DNA from: Formicarius rufipectus
Taxonomy: Eukaryota; Chordata; Aves; Passeriformes; Formicariidae
Length of the DNA stretch: 64,000 bases
Direction of reading: 5' to 3'
Assembly (NCBI GenBank): GCA_013399695.1
Contig: VXAU01003699.1
Coordinates: 502,250 to 566,249 of the forward strand
Shown: one piece after another, positions 37,101-48,993 of the stretch
Layout: each line of letters begins with the position of its first letter
Numbering within the stretch: position 1 is the stretch's first letter
Notes under the pieces: generated by a model
What the model saw: the letters and a program-made list of their open reading frames with translations, nothing else
Told to the model about the DNA's origin: nothing
The model's database searches: none
Translations under genes and position numbers: made by a program

Positions 37101-40100
37101 CTCAGACCAAAATGCTGCATTTGAGAGATGAGGTTTGCTTTTAGAAACCATAGCAAACATATAGAATACCAAAATAGAGGATTTCAACGGGAAGTGAAGT
37201 AAATAGTACAACTATTAGATTGTATTACAGGTGGGAACTTTTTTTCTCCCTGCTTCTTCATGCCTGAAAGTAATTTTGTTCTAACCTTGTACCTGGATTC
37301 AACATACTTTCTTTGAATCAACTTGCATTCTTCCTGGGAAAACCATTTGTGTAAAGAATGACCTCTCTCTGGGTTTTGCAGCTTGTTTGTGGTGTAGATG
37401 TGTGCCAGTTCAGAGCCCTCTGTTCAGTGTTGGCTAAGACTTTGAAGAGTTCTTCAGCCCCACTAGGGCACAGAAGAGCCTATTGAGACTGTCAGCCTTT
37501 TTTCCTGCTAGCTACCTTTTTTATTACCCTGATAAACTCCTGAATTGTTGAAAAGCAGCTGCTCTGAGGAGGATTTAGCTAATTCTCAGGGTGCTTCTGG
37601 GTGTGTGGGAGATATATTTATGTCTGGACTATGAAGGTCCCTTGCATTGTTAGACTTAGGTGACCTCTTGCTAGATCAAAAAGAGGTTGCTGGAATGCAA
37701 TTAAAATGCAGTGTAACTTTCTCGTAAAGCCCTGGTAACCCAATCGACAATTCCCCTTCCCCATTTTTTTTTGTCAGTTTCTCTGCAGTTTCAGGTTTTA
37801 TTCTTATTTCAGGTTTAGTCTGTGCCATAATTTGATTTTACCTTACTGGAAAATGCCTCAGATAGTATTATTAAAACTCTTGGAGAGAAAAAAGAAAAAA
37901 AAAAAAAGAGAGAGAAATAAAGAAAAAAGTGTCATGTCTTTTAACAGCCAGTTCTGTGGAGGTTCAAGCTATTAATTTTCACATATTGCTCAAGTAAGCA
38001 GAACTATGTGCATTTGATTTTTTCCCTAATAATCTCAGATGTAGTTTTGTTGTAATGTAGTACACAATTCATATTGATTAACATGTCTGTAAGCGAGATA
38101 TGCATTTTTTAGACACATTCCAATGTGAAGCATGAAATCGAACTGTAAATAATTACATTTTTTAAAAGGGTGTTTTTTTTCAGTTCTATGGCAAAATTTG
38201 TACTTACTGAAACAAAGATTTGATTAAAACTAAAAACAAATTTACATTTGCAGGAGTTTCAGTACTGTTGTTTGCAATTTGTTATATGCCTTTACCTGGC
38301 ATGCTATTTCACCCTTCATGACACACATCAATACCTTCTTTATGTCTGGCTATTACCACTCATTTAAAAATCTATTTTACATGATTCTTTCAGCCAAAAA
38401 ATGGACTGTAATGACATAGAATAGAGCCTGTGCTTCATAAATTCTCCAGGAATCAATACTTTGGCTGGGAATTTGTCAGTCTCACAAAGCTATGCATCAT
38501 TAAACTTTACTATTATTACAGTGGACTCTGCTTCAAAGTTCACTACCTAGCTGATATTAGATGAACCCATTTAAATCAAGGTAAAGATATGAGGCACAAA
38601 TGCTTTGGTACTGACATGTATTTATCCAGATAATGTTTAATTTATGAAATAGAAGTAGCTCTTAAACTGCTTATTGGTTTATGAGCAAAGTTCAGCAATA
38701 TCATCATTAAAGATTATATGCTGATTACAAGTTATTGGCAAATTACTTTAAACTGAATCCATTCAGATTATTTCAAATATGACATATTCTGCCCATAGGA
38801 TCTTATACATTAATCACACAACAATGAATTTGTGAGCATAAAGATCCAACTGAATTCAGAATCTGTGTTCAGTCAAACCACATTAGCAGGAGTGTTTATT
38901 GCTATTGGATATGAACAGGTTTTTGTCACTGTACCTATTAATGTAGGTATTTGTAAAAACAAAAATATTTGTTACACAGTATTGATCATGGATGTGCATC
39001 ACTATTTTGTGTGAAATATTTTAGCTCCCTTACCAACCAACAAGGATTTTTTGCATGGCTCCCTGACAGAATAATGAATAAACAATGGAATTCAGAAGTT
39101 TATGGATGACACCCAAGAGAAGAAATGTTTATTTCTACTTCTTAAGATTAATCTTGAAAATGGAAAACATACCGACAAATCAGGATTAACTTACAGAAGG
39201 CTTATAAGCAGAATAAAAGCTAAATTCAAAAGAAGATTATTTGCATGCAATAAATGAAACAGACTGTACACAGTGTCTGCCTCACATGCTTGCTTTCTTG
39301 CTTGACCAAGATTTGAGATCTATCAGATCCCTTGGGATAGCCTTTCTCAGCTATTCCACAGTGCTCCAAATCATGGGCCAAATAACAGTCAGCTCAGCTG
39401 AGAGTGTTTGTGCTGACACCCATGGACATCACAGTGTGCAAGTACTTGAGGAAATACTTGGAACCAGGATTAACTGAGTATTTTCTCAAGTACAAGGATC
39501 AGGATTAAATGAATTAGTTCAAGGACCTCTTGGTTCTCCCTGCCTTAAAGAAACACGGATGTTTGTAAGGCTCTAGTGAAATCACAAGTTTCTAAAAATG
39601 CAAGTATTTTTGTTAGTCCCTTGAGAAGTCACCTGCAAAAAGATAAAGGACAAAATCAATGGTTTGTTGGCAGGCACACACACAGGCACATGCCCCCTCT
39701 ATCCTCTCCTTGGGGCTGCCACACCTGCTTGCCTGCTGTGTCAGCATCATCTCTCACATTCAGGAGATCAGAAAAGGAGAAAACAAAAAGGGTCATTAGT
39801 TAAGAGGCGCAGGTGTGAAGAGACTTTCTAAACCATAGACTTTGTGCACCTGCTCTGGGGAGCATTGCTGGGAATTGGGGCAGGTGTACTAACCTCCAAG
39901 CCTTGCCAGGCTTGCAGGGATTGCTGGCTACTGACACTGAATGCTGTCTGTTTGCAAGGGAAAATGCTGGTCTCACTGCTCATTTGTGTTGTGATCCAGT
40001 GCATTCACAGTCCAGGGCAAATTATGGCACTGTGATCACTTGCACAGCTGTAAATGATCTGCAAAATAAGCTTTTGCTTCAAGCTAGAACAAATTCTGCA

Positions 40101-43100
40101 TGTCTCACATCTGCTATGAAGTCTGCATTTTAAAATGTGCGCTCCTGTTTTGATTGCCCTGTGCATTTTTCTTCTAACTCACAAATACTGAAAAGAACAA
40201 AAATATATGAGTAGGCTGCAATGCTACATTCACGTTTACCAGGCCTCCCTCAAACATGTTCATTTCAGCTATTTTTTTTTAACAGATACTGATTTGTTCT
40301 TACCAAATCTACTCTGGAAAAAGTGTGTCACTCATATTTTGGTGGTGCCTTAAAGCTCAAGTTTATCATTCTAGACCCAAATTTATGTGAGGGTTTAGTC
40401 AGGTGCCAAAGTAGGTGTGCTGGGATCAATATTCCAATACTAAAGATGGTGTATGGAAATCATTACTGCCCCACCAAAATCTACAGTGTTCTCACAGCTG
40501 AAAACCAGGCTTATCTCCAGTCTCTCATGCACCTTCTTTTGATTTATCTCCTTACACAAAATATCTGTTATGCAGGTTTCTCATCACAGAGGAGAACGCT
40601 TGAACTTAATGTAATTAATACAGTGGAAGTTGCAAGTAAAACAGAGTAGAGAATGATAGAAAAAGAGAATGACTTACAAAACAGAGGTGCATGTGGCACG
40701 GCTGATAGAAGATCCCTAAGGTTTTAGAGAAACTATTCAGTTTTTCATTAGTATTGAGCACTTCCTCAGGGACTCTGGCTACATGGAACTCAAAAGATAA
40801 ACTTACTCTTTCACACACAGTCCCATTCAAAATCTTTCACAGCATTTCCGAGTTGAAGGATGTGACAGAGACGCTACTACTGTATTCATTATTGCCTAAG
40901 TATTATTTCACTTATAACACATACTTATGTGGCTGGCATTTCAAAGATAAAATCAGTCCCAGACCTCTATCCCTGGCATCTTGCAACCAATTCACATTTG
41001 AAGCAAATCCACTGTAAACATATATAGCTCTGTGGGGGAAAAAAAAAAATAAATAAAAAGGTGTGAAAATAAAAGAAAGGTTCTCTATGAAATGTGGTTT
41101 TTTGTTTGTTTGTTTGATTTTTGTTAGTGTAATTGCTTTAGAACTACTGGCCTGTTAAAGAGAAAAGAGTGGCAGTAGGCTGTTCTTAGGCAGAAATAAG
41201 AGGTGGGAAGGGAGGATAAAGAAAACTGAAGGAAGAAAATGAGTTGAAAGAGGGAGTCATTGGATGCACTAGGGAAATGGGGAAAAGGGTTGACTGCTTG
41301 AGGCAGAGGCAGCAGCCTGGAAAAGAAAGTATGATGTCGCCAAGAGACAAAAGGAGCACAGCGCAGGGCAGTCTGCAGAATAAATGTAGAGTGTCTGGGG
41401 AAGCAGTAGGAAGCCAGAAAGGAGATGTATATGGATTAGAGTCCTTACAGGGATTCCAGCAAAAATTACTGGTTCTTTTAAAGAAACAGAAAGGTGTTCA
41501 GTAAGGTAAGTGCTGATGGTTTCAGCTGAGAGTGCAAGAAAAGGGTTTGCTAGCTTTGAGATATATGGAAGTGTGAGGGACAGATTCTTCCTCCAAAGCA
41601 CCTGTATAAATGATGTGCAACCATTGTTACAGGCTTTAGGATGAAACAGCAGATGTGTCTTTATATTCACCTTTTGAGTCTAAGAGGCTTTGTGACACAT
41701 TCTGAATCTACATGTGGCCAAGCCAAACTAAACATCTCTGCTGTCTCTCCCAAAGCCTACTCACCCATTTGGTTCTTAGAGCCTAAGAAATGCAACATTT
41801 CAAACCTACTGTGAAGGTCATGTTTTTATGCATGCAATACATCCTGGCGTTTGAACATTAATAGTAAGGTTCCCACAGATGTGGTGAAGCAAGAGATTCA
41901 CCTGGGCTGTCAGTGACTACCAAGCAATCCCAGTGTTTTGAAGTGTTTTCTCTTTAATACTACTACATAGGGAATGCTGATCTATTTCCAATTGACTCCA
42001 GCATTTCTAATTTTAGCTTTCTGCATGTATTGAAGTTGGCGGGCCTACCACTGTTACTTTGCTCTTTCAAAGTTCAGAATTAGGAATGATTTTTAACTGC
42101 CTGCCTAAGAATCTGTTGTGTTGATATTTGAGGAACTTTTATTGTATTTTGAGCAAAAATATTCTTCAAAAATATTGAAAATTCTTATTGGACTGCATGA
42201 AAAATATTTGTAATAGAATTTTCTTTATTAAATATTCTGCTGTGGTTTTAAAATGTCATATATTTGGTATAACTGTTTTATTTTATAGGGTTCTAGAGTA
42301 ATTTTTCCCAGTTACACTTACTGTCCCTTTGTTTTCTTCTGCAAGGTTTCTCTCTTAGGATTCAGGCACCTGTTTTTATGGCGATTAAAATTCTCTTTGC
42401 TTTTTTCTTTGGTGTGCCATGCACTGCCAAAACTTTTAGTGGGAGTTATAGATACTGCATTCTCTATGCACGCAGCTCAGAATTTATAAATCCTTTCTGA
42501 AGTGTCATTCAGTAAATAAGTAAATTTTTCTTTAAAATTCATTAAGAGTAAATGGCTAGTGGGAACAGTTCCTTCTCTAAATCCATTGTACTTAAAGTTC
42601 CTTCTGTGATACCTTTATCATCCTTGCAGAGTTTGATGATTACATATTTGACTTCAATTTACAAAAGCTTACCACTGGGGTAAAGGTAATATATTTGGTG
42701 TTTTGATATAATCTATTTTGTGAACACTACTGTCAATATCTATAAACTCCTCTCAATACACCACACGAATGTTAACATTTTGCTTTTGACTATTATTAAG
42801 TCCTAAGCAGCAAAGATATTCAGAAGGGAAGAGAGAGAGGGATGTTTCGGATGATTTGCCAGGTACAACCCAGGGGACTACAGATGCGACTAGCCTTACT
42901 TTTATATTTATTGTAAAATTAAATGTTGACATAAGGTCTGAGGGATTTGCATGAATACAACAACATCATTATTAAACAGCTGAGATCCTTGAATTTTTCA
43001 AAACTAATTCCAGGGGGGAGGCGGGAAAGTGAACAGAGCTCATGTGATAGAGTGGAATGAATAGTGCCTCTTGTTTTCTCAAGAAATTATTCTGTGCTCT

Positions 43101-43400
43101 TGAAAAATTATCGACAGTGGTAATTTTAGTGCTTCTTTCATTTAATACATTTTCATTATTCACATGAAGTCTGTAAAGCCACGTAACATGCACATTGATC
43201 TTTTTGCTGTACCAGGTGCCAATTTTATTGCAGAATATAAATGCCTGCTATACAGAGGTCCATTTTTCTCCTTAGACAATAATGAGATATGTTTCTGTTG
43301 TTTTAAATATCGTTGGTTGTATTAAAACATCTGGTTACAGAGAAGGGTTGTATTAAGCAAAGGGTTATGCCTGTCTCTCCTGGCATATTCAGGACACAAG
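34131..43400. other. AT-rich non-coding stretch, no gene seen
   Basis: No gene is supported. The 37380-37760 part looks like conserved non-coding DNA in texture. A purine tract with a 13-A run lies at about 37885-37929. An imperfect inverted repeat, GTGCACCTGC with GCAGGTGTAC (one mismatch, 26-base loop), lies at 39844-39889. A minus-strand open frame of 133 codons at 41269-41670 has no recognisable domain. On the plus strand the same place ends in AAGGTAAGT at 41503-41511, a good match to a splice donor, but no matching exon structure is visible. Confidence 0.5.
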
Positions 43401-43411
43401 GTCAAATTTTG

Positions 43412-44058
43412 CATTAAATGGGTGAATGAAGGGTGAGACATCAAGACAGGTGTCCCTGACTGTGCTGTCAAATATTTAAAACCTAACATCTGCTGGCAAA
43501 CTCCAGCCAAACCCAGTGATGGACCAGAGCTGGTTAGTGAGTGTATGCGCTAACTCCTTTCCCACACAGTTGCTGTGTCTTTTAAACATCAGCCCATAAC
43601 CTTAGCTGCCCTCCTCTGCTGGAGCTCCTGGGCCTTGGGGAGCTGTGATACAAAGAGCTTTTGCTTTCCATAAAGGCGGAGGCTCTCCCCAAAGGCCCAG
43701 CACTCTCCCTGGTTTAATAGAGCTGGATCAGCCAGCAGTTTTGTGGTCCATATACTCACCACAATAAGGAGCAGTGCATGAGCAAATGCTTATATGTTAA
43801 AAGCATGTACACTCACTGACTGACATTCCGAAAGTCTAGTAAACATCCCTTCATCCAGGCTGAAGATAATATATATTTATCCTTTTTATGCTACTTAATG
43901 CCACCCAAAGTGTTGTTGCATCATTGTAGGTAGTTTCATTAACTCCTGAAAGAGTTCTGTCGAATCCCTTCCATATTCATTAAGTGGGCCACTGAAGGGT
44001 CAGTATAAGTGAGAAGCTCAAGACAGGTGCTACTAATTGTGGAGTCAGCTATTAGAAA
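43412..44058. repeat. Two diverged copies of a roughly 75-base segment
   Basis: A segment at about 43412-43482 (CATTAAATGGG ... GAAGGGTGAG ... TCAAGACAGGTG ... GTCA) resembles one at about 43977-44052 (CATTAAGTGGG ... GAAGGGTCAG ... CTCAAGACAGGTG ... GTCA) in the same order and orientation, some 570 bases apart, with small gaps. Either a local duplication or two copies of an old dispersed repeat would explain it. The GC-rich hairpin at 43.63-43.70 kb lies between them. Confidence 0.45.
43628..43700. other. GC-rich inverted repeat able to form a hairpin
   Basis: CTGGGCCTTGGGGAG (43628-43642) pairs with CTCCCCAAAGGCCCAG (43685-43700) along 15 bases, with one unpaired A in the right arm, around a 42-base loop. 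The arms are GC-rich in an AT-rich surround, and pairing this long at this spacing is not expected often by chance. It could be a structured RNA element, a fragment of a palindromic transposable element, or a coincidence. Loop size and arm length are not typical of a microRNA precursor. Confidence 0.5.
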
Positions 44059-46996
44059 TAGAAACTCCTCTGTCCTGAAGCAGTGGCAAATTGATGTTCA
44101 CAGCTGTTCCTAATGTTATCAAACACTTACCACTACTACACATCTTATTCAATAAGTGCTTCATATTGAATATAAATGGTTCAGCTTGTCAGTAAGACAT
44201 CTTTAACTTACATTAGTAGCCACATTTCAAATTTTCTATAATGAAAAATTCATCCAGACAAGTTTGCTTCAAATCTTTTCTCAATTTTCAAACCTACATT
44301 TCTTCTCAGTTTGCTAAAATGGCAAAGGATGCCAAATTGCTATTCAAAAATCCTGAAGAACTGACAAGAAGCAGTGTATTAATTTTTTTCTGTCTGTCTG
44401 TTGTCAGTCTTTCTTTCAAGCATGGAATTTCAGCAATAACATTTGGAAAGCAAGGTCTCCTCATCACAGCTTGCTGAATTCCAATGAGGACTTTGCAACT
44501 TGTCAGTAAAGCTTCCAAAGCGTTGGAGGCAAGAGAGCACAATGCATCAACATGTTTCCAAATTTCATTCACTCCCATCTTTGCAGTTCTTAGGAAAATA
44601 GAGAGAGTGTCCAAATTCTTGTCATATCCCTTTACACCTATTCTGTATGTCTTATTGTCCTGCTTAATCAGCCAAGTAAGGGAACAAAAGCTAGTGCTGC
44701 TCACTCACTTACTTGTTCCAGCTGTCCAAAATAAAGGCTGTACACTGAGCCAGGCTATTTCCTCACACCCATTTCTTCTTTATGTGTAACTGGGTAGAAA
44801 GAAGGAAGGACAAACCTGGCCTTTACACCAGCTCTCTTTTCCCTTTCCCACATAAGTCCTGTTCTATATCTGACAAGAACAACTAGCAAGCCAGATAAGG
44901 GGAAAAAAATCTGACTTTTACAATGGCAAGAACGTAACTACTGTAGAGCAAAAGAAGGGAAATTGAATGATGATTTCTTTCTTGGTCATGGAAAAGTTGC
45001 CTTGCTATGTTAATTACACAGCTAGAAGTGACCACTCTAATATCCCATATAACACAGAGTATAGACTGTCCCTGAATTGATCCCTCCTTAACGGCAACAA
45101 ATCTTTCAAAAACCTGAGATCTCTTATTTCTAAAATTTCAGTCTTGAAAAATACTCCACTGTTACGAGCTATGCTTTATTCATGACTACATTGAAAAGTT
45201 CAATCTTGCTTTTAGGGTCTAGGAGACACATTTATCCCCCTTAGTACTACAGAGAGCCTTTAATAAAGCAAATACTTTTCCTCCACTGAACAGAAGGAAA
45301 AAAAGAATGACTGGAAAAGGGCTTAGTGAATTGGGGCACGGTTCTAGGGAGGTCTCCAAGCTTGAGTAAGCAGAGCTGAGGAAAGCTGGGACAAGGTTGA
45401 TCTAATGAGTGCATCATGACCCAATGAATCAATTGGTCATTCCAGCTGTGCTTTGCCTCTCCAGCTTATTTAAACTGATTTGTTCTGCCAGTTTATTGGT
45501 ACAACTGAGTGATTTTTCAGAACCCATCCTTGTTGTTTAGACTCTCCACAATTTCTCCCTAATTATGTCATCTCATCTCTACAGTCATCTTTATAGTTTT
45601 AGCCCCAGCACCATAGTGTTCATCTCCTTTCCTAAAGTTGTTAGGCCCCTACTCTCAGTAATTTGCATCACTGATTTTAAAACTGAGGAGTCTAAGTTAA
45701 AGACCAAGCTGTATTTTATTGAAGATGCTACTTAAGTCACAATTTTTTGAGCACTGATAGTCTGCCTCTGTTCAGCAATTCTTTTGGACAAGACATCCTC
45801 AGTAGAAATAAACTTTCTTAATGGGAAAGAATTTAAGAACTTTTTATCATAAACAACAGTTTAGTATGCTCTTGGGATGTGTGGAAATAGCAAGGATGTA
45901 TAACACAGAAAGGCCTTGCTGTGGGAATCCTTAAACTTAGACTGAGCTAACCTGTGAGTTCAGATGTAGATGCCAATCATTTGAGCTAGCTGTGCAGTAT
46001 AAACTTACTGGGAAACAGGGCACAAGTGCTAAGGCACATCTGAGTCGCTTTCTGCAGGCTTCAATTCCCACTGAGTTCCAGTAAAACTGTAAGATTTTGT
46101 TACAGCCACATGCTTACTAAAGGCTTGACAAACACCTTTTTTTTTTTTTTTTTAATAAGTCATTGTAAGTCAGACTGATAGCGATGTGTCATAAAATGCA
46201 TAAAAGCTACCAAAATCTGAACTCAAGATGAAAATGAAGATTAATGTCATCACTGGCTCTTTGAACATCCTTGATGGAAAACCAAAGGAAAGATATTTTT
46301 GAAGTTGGAGGGTCTGGTCTTGAGGTGGAGGGGAGGGTGACTTGTACTCAGACATCTTCTGGAAATTACCTTCTGTAATTTTGCAGTATTTGATACCTAA
46401 GAAGTAAATCTCCACATCATACAATTCAGGATTGTTTCCAAACCTTGTCAATGTTTTCAGCACCATTTTAAGGGCCACTTACACCATTTCTTACATGTGA
46501 ACTATAGTTCTTAATGTGAACTATGACTGTCCCATGAACTCTTAGTGTATAAGAAGCAGAGAATATTGAAAGAGTAGTTTTTTGATTATTAGTAAATACT
46601 GATGCAGTTATAATAGGATTAGTCAAAATGTTAATTTAATTTGCTCCAGTCTGATAAGAACTCCAGTTAGTACTACTTCTCTTTCTTTACCGGAAATGGC
46701 CATCACTGTGTCTCTGAACTTTTAAACATAAGCATTTTATTCTTAGGACTTGTAAAAGCGTTGGTTATTACAAGGTAAATGGTGCCATTGAAAAGAAGAT
46801 GTCTTGTCCGTATTCACACAGTGTTAAAAATGAAAAGGAGGTTAAATGATTGATTCCCCTTTCAATATGCAAAACTACCTAACTCCAACTCATAAATAGT
46901 CAGTGCCTCTATTTAAATTTTATTCAAATTGTTTAAACTTAGGTTTTTAAGGTAAACACCTAAACCCATAGTAAACATCTGGAAGAAAAAAAAAAA
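44059..46996. other. Non-coding stretch, no gene seen
   Basis: No gene is supported. The 44241-44789 part is unusually poor in stop codons on both strands: a 132-codon minus-strand frame at 44306-44704, and a plus-strand frame at 44241-44789 broken by one stop. Neither translation is recognised. A 17-base T run lies at 46137-46153. A 12-A run (46986-46997) abuts the CR1 end. Confidence 0.5.
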
Positions 46997-47981
46997 AGAA
47001 TCGTAGAATATGCTGAGTTGGAAGGGACCCATCAGGATCATGGAGTCCAATTCCTGGGTCTATGCAGGACACCCCAAGAGTCACACCATGTGCCTCACAG
47101 TAATGTCCAGATGCTTCTTAAACTCTGTTGGACTTGGTGCTGTGGCTAGTCCTGGAGAGCCTGTTCTGTGCCCAAAACATCCCCTGATTCAGCTTCATGC
47201 CTCTTCCTCAAGTCCTGTCACAGGTCATGATACTGAAGAGATCAGTGCCTGCCCATCCACTTTCACCTCATTAGGAAGTTGTAACTGCCATGAGTTCTCC
47301 CCTCACTCTCCTCCAGACTGAACAAACCACGAGACCTCAGCTGCTCCTCATAAGGCTTCTTCTCCAGACCCTTCACCATGCTCATGGTCCTCCATTGGGT
47401 GATCTCTAATAGTTTTGTGTCTTTCTTATATTGTGGTGCCCAAAACTGCCACAGTATTCAAGGTGAGGCTACCCCAGTGCAGAACAGAGCAGGACAATGC
47501 CCTCCCTTGACTGGCTGGTGATGCTTTGCCTGATGCCCCCTAGGACAGGGCTGGCCCTCCTGGCTGCCAGGGCACTGCTGACTCGTATTCAATTTGCCAT
47601 CGACCTGGACATCCAGGTCCTGTTCCACAGCACTGCTCTCCAACCTCTCATTCCCTGGTCTGTACACACAGCCAGGGCTGCTCCAGATTCAGGTACAGAA
47701 TCAGGCACTTGCCCTTGTTAAACTCATATAACTGGTGATTGTCCATCTCCTTAATTTGTCAAGGTCTCTCTTCAGGGCCTCTCTGCCTTCACAGGAAATG
47801 GCAGCTCTTCCCAGTTTAGTGTTGTCTGCAAAATGATGCATGCACCCTTCAAGTCCTGCATTCAAGTCATTATTGAAGATGTTGAAGAGACCTGGGCTGA
47901 GGATGGAGCCCTGCAGAACTCCACTTGTGACTGGATGCCAGTCTGATGTTACCTCATTCACTGTAACATTTTGTGGCTAAT
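46997..47981 (-). mobile_element. CR1 LINE: RT 3' part and 3' UTR, decayed
   Basis: The 3' end is at the low coordinate (AGAATCGTAGAATATGCTGAG on the plus strand is the complement of the CR1 tail). About 985 bases remain: the 3' UTR, the C-terminal region and part of the reverse transcriptase domain. On the minus strand, 47701-47961 reads SDWHPVTSGVLQGSILSPG followed by a FNIFNNDL motif and then FADN at 47821-47832, where the family has the FADD catalytic box. The second aspartate is Asn here (AAC). Further on, 47458-47667 continues the conserved ERLESSAVEQDLDVQVD stretch. A one-base shift near 47720, after YMS, takes the conserved reading into another frame, so an in-frame stop follows at 47701. 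The copy is 5'-truncated and cannot make a working enzyme. Confidence 0.95.
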
Positions 47982-48840
47982 CTGAAAAAAAAGTGATTTG
48001 ACTGCCAAAATTTAAAATCAGCACCATGAAAAGTAATTCAGTTTTGTTTCAGTTCTAGAGTGGGGATTTCAATTAAATTTTGTCCTTGAGTTTGGACTTG
48101 GCTCCTACAGCATACCATTCTCTTGTTGTCTGAGCTTCTCGCAGCTTCATAATATTAAAATACAAAAAGTTGATGAGATAATAAAAATTCCAGTTAGGGA
48201 AATCATTTAAATTATATCTTTTATGTGGCTAAAATTGAAGTTCTGCTCTTTGACTGGAGGAGGTGAAGATCAGTATCTATCACTCAGTAAAAACATTTTT
48301 GTTTAAGCATGATCAAGATGATTGCTGGAAGTGAGGATTTACATGCAAAAAAGACTACTACAGAAACTGTAGGAGAACATCCCAGGTTATTGCCATTCCT
48401 TCAAATCTTTCAGAGGCTTCATTTTTTAAGAGCTGATTAACAGAAATTAAAATATTTTCTGTCTTTATCTTGGATTGTTGTGTGTCCCCTTCTTCTCCCC
48501 TTCCATAGGGTAGTGTAAATTACTGTTGGAATATGTGCTACATTAGCTGATGCTAATGAGGGAAGAGGCAGGAGGCTTAAGAAAGGAAAATAATTTCAGT
48601 CTTTTTTACTTAGGAAACTATGTTCACAAATGTATTAACAATGTAAACTTCTCCATATTTCACTCTTTACATACTTCAACATCAGTATTTAAGCTAAAAT
48701 ATCAGTTCAAAAGGTGCAGAGTAATTAATTTTTTGAACTTCCAGAAGACTGCAAATAATTCTAATTGTTTGATGGTTATTTTTATAGTGGGAACACTTAT
48801 TTCCTGAAGTTGGATTTTGATTGACAAACTCATTTCATGT
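47982..48840. other. AT-rich non-coding stretch, no gene seen
   Basis: Unique AT-rich sequence between the minus-strand CR1 and a SINE candidate. It has short open frames only and nothing recognised. Confidence 0.55.
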
Positions 48841-48869
48841 TAAAATATCACATAGCCATCAGGTGGTTA

Positions 48870-48973
48870 AAAGCTTTCAGCTGTTTCTAGCCTTGCCTGG
48901 ATTTGAACCAGTGACCTGAAGGCAAAAAGCTTTGTATCTCATTAGCAAAACCCTCAGCTCTGCTGTGCAGCCA
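48870..48973 (-). repeat. tRNA-derived SINE or tRNA-like remnant
   Basis: On the minus strand, 48899-48909 is GGTTCAAATCC, an exact fit to the pol III B-box consensus GGTTCRANNCC. About 49 bases upstream, AGAGCTGAGGGTTTTGCTAA has the general look of a tRNA D-arm/A-box region. The intervening AGCTTTTTGCCTTCAGGTCACT resembles the anticodon-to-T-arm part of old amniote SINEs. Stems of a functional tRNA (acceptor arm, T-stem pairing) are not convincing, so this is not a tRNA gene. Family and 3' limit are uncertain. Confidence 0.45.
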
Positions 48974-48993
48974 TTCAATTCAATTCAGTTCAA
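48974..48993. repeat. Short (TTCAA)4 repeat
   Basis: Four pentanucleotide units, the third reading TTCAG, directly beside the 5' side of the tRNA-like segment. Confidence 0.8.

Noticed and set aside
39844..39889. Imperfect inverted repeat GTGCACCTGC/GCAGGTGTAC
   Set aside because: Short arms with one mismatch and a 26-base loop; within chance expectation.
41269..41670. 133-codon minus-strand open frame and a plus-strand AAGGTAAGT splice-donor match
   Set aside because: No recognisable domain; about 0.6 frames this long are expected by chance, and strong donor-like words occur about once per window.
48870..48973. A functional tRNA gene on the minus strand
   Set aside because: The B box is exact, but the A box is degenerate and acceptor and T-stem pairing are not convincing; a SINE remnant fits better.
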